Source: Edaphosphingomonas laterariae
Lineage (GTDB): Bacteria > Pseudomonadota > Alphaproteobacteria > Sphingomonadales > Sphingomonadaceae
Assembly: GCF_900188165.1 (NCBI RefSeq)
Contig: NZ_FZOS01000010.1
Location: forward strand, 1-64,000
Reading direction: 5' to 3'
DNA: 64,000 nt
In this document: positions 63,384 through 64,000 of the stretch, one piece after another
How positions within the stretch are numbered: the first letter of the stretch is position 1
Layout of the letters: every line of letters begins with the position of its first letter
The notes under the pieces: generated by a model
What the model was told of the DNA's origin: nothing
Seen by the model: the letters and a program-made list of their open reading frames with translations, nothing else
The model's database searches: none
Made by a program: the position numbers and the translations under genes

Positions 63384-63983
63384 CTATTTCGCGGCCTTCC
63401 TGAGCGCCAGCCGCACGAGTGCGTCGAGCGTTGCGCCCGGGCCGAGTTCATCTTCGGCGGCGGCGACGGCGGCGTTGGCGTCGGCGGGGCGGAAGCCGAG
63501 ATTGGCGAGCGCCGAGAGTGCGTCGGCGGTGGCGCTGCCGGCCGCAGCGGCGGGCGTAGCGCCGCCGGCACCGAGTGCGATGCCGCCGGTCTTGTCCTTC
63601 AGTTCATTGGCGATGCGCATCGCCAGTTTCGGGCCGACACCATTGGCGCGCGCGATCATCGCCTTGTCGCCGCTGGCGATGGCGCGGCTGATCTCGTCCG
63701 GAGCGAGCACCGAGAGAATGGCGAGCGCGACGCGGCCGCCCACCCCCTGCACGCTGGTCAGCAGGCGAAACCAGTCCCGCTCGGCACCCGAGCCGAAGGC
63801 GTAGAGCGTGATCGCGTCCTCGCGCACCTGCATCTCGGTGAACAGCATCACCTGCCCGCCGACCGCGCCGATCGCGGCCAGCGTGCGGGCCGACGCCTGG
63901 ACGAGATAGCCGACGCCGTTGACGTCGAGCACCGCATGATCGGCCGCCGTTTCGGCAAGCGTGCCGGTCAACCGTGCGATCAT
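63384..63983 (-). CDS. ruvA: Holliday junction branch migration protein RuvA
   Basis: RuvA (199 aa) binds four-way junctions and loads RuvB. The OB-fold N-terminus [19 protein letters not shown], the [16 protein letters not shown] strand, the two helix-hairpin-helix motifs ([17 protein letters not shown] and [21 protein letters not shown]) and the C-terminal RuvB-binding domain ([20 protein letters not shown]) are all present. It faces the same way as ruvB but lies 12.9 kb from it. The 17 bases beyond its start include a TGA that may end ruvC just outside the window. Confidence 0.96.
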   Translation of the reverse strand: MIARLTGTLAETAADHAVLDVNGVGYLVQASARTLAAIGAVGGQVMLFTEMQVREDAITLYAFGSGAERDWFRLLTSVQGVGGRVALAILSVLAPDEISRAIASGDKAMIARANGVGPKLAMRIANELKDKTGGIALGAGGATPAAAAGSATADALSALANLGFRPADANAAVAAAEDELGPGATLDALVRLALRKAAK

Positions 63984-64000
63984 GCGATAATCCTTTTCAG

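Overview
The window looks like chromosome of a high-GC alphaproteobacterium, most likely a sphingomonad (Sphingomonas or a close relative). The evidence is: the str/S10 ribosomal order rpsL-rpsG-fusA-tuf-rpsJ-rplC-rplD-rplW-rplB-rpsS-rplV, alphaproteobacterial-type pyruvate dehydrogenase E2, a DivK-type response regulator next to a DUF3572 gene, a PEP-CTERM protein, TorF-type porin, the ybgC-tolQRAB-pal cluster beside ruvB, and REP-like elements of the kind seen in sphingomonads. Genus assignment is an inference; no rRNA, tRNA, CRISPR array, transposase or phage gene was recognised.

Layout. 1-7.9 kb (minus strand): ribosomal protein and elongation factor genes, with a strong promoter before rpsL (8067-8095) and a textbook terminator between tuf and rpsJ. 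Two of these essential genes carry defects: rpsS has an apparent one-base loss near its 3' end, and fusA lacks about 35 codons at the domain IV/V boundary. 8.1-20 kb: cell-surface acetylation genes (SGNH esterase, acyltransferase), an exported amidohydrolase, PAP2 phosphatase, lpdA and pdhC of the pyruvate dehydrogenase complex, stress and repair genes (UspA-like, free methionine sulfoxide reductase, arfB, pseudouridine synthase) and a YqiJ-YqiK flotillin pair. 20-33 kb: argB, yggT, a DUF167 gene, folD, MarC, a GT-C membrane protein and GtrA (divergent), a threonine dehydratase-like enzyme, Gdx/SugE, DUF1345, GNAT, two drug/metabolite transporters or acyltransferases, ispG and an isoaspartyl peptidase.

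33.5-45 kb: an orphan small gene framed by short repeats, a kynurenine-type gene pair (kynureninase-like and a divergent tryptophan dioxygenase) with a divergent Lrp/AsnC regulator, rpmG, divK, HAD hydrolase, PEP-CTERM protein, a TorF-type porin, EamA transporter, RidA, glycerophosphodiesterase and a FemAB/GNAT-like protein. 44.5-50.5 kb (minus): ruvB-ybgC-tolQ-tolR-tolA-(TolA-C-like lipoprotein)-tolB-pal, the envelope-constriction system, with an extra lipoprotein that repeats the TolA C-terminal domain.

50.6-64 kb: about 13 kb lies between ruvB and ruvA, which are normally adjacent. It holds an M19-like exported protein, a second repeat-framed orphan gene, a 2-hydroxyacid dehydrogenase, a TetR-controlled catabolic-looking operon (flavoprotein, VOC protein, SDR, NTF2-like protein), two exported proteins, a soluble chemoreceptor-like protein with inverted domain order, and guaA, followed by a bidirectional terminator and ruvA.

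The best candidates for follow-up are the fusA deletion, the TolA-C lipoprotein in the tol operon, the two repeat-framed orphan genes, the non-canonical start codons, the triplicated ribosome-binding/start unit of the SDR gene and the divergent tryptophan dioxygenase cluster.
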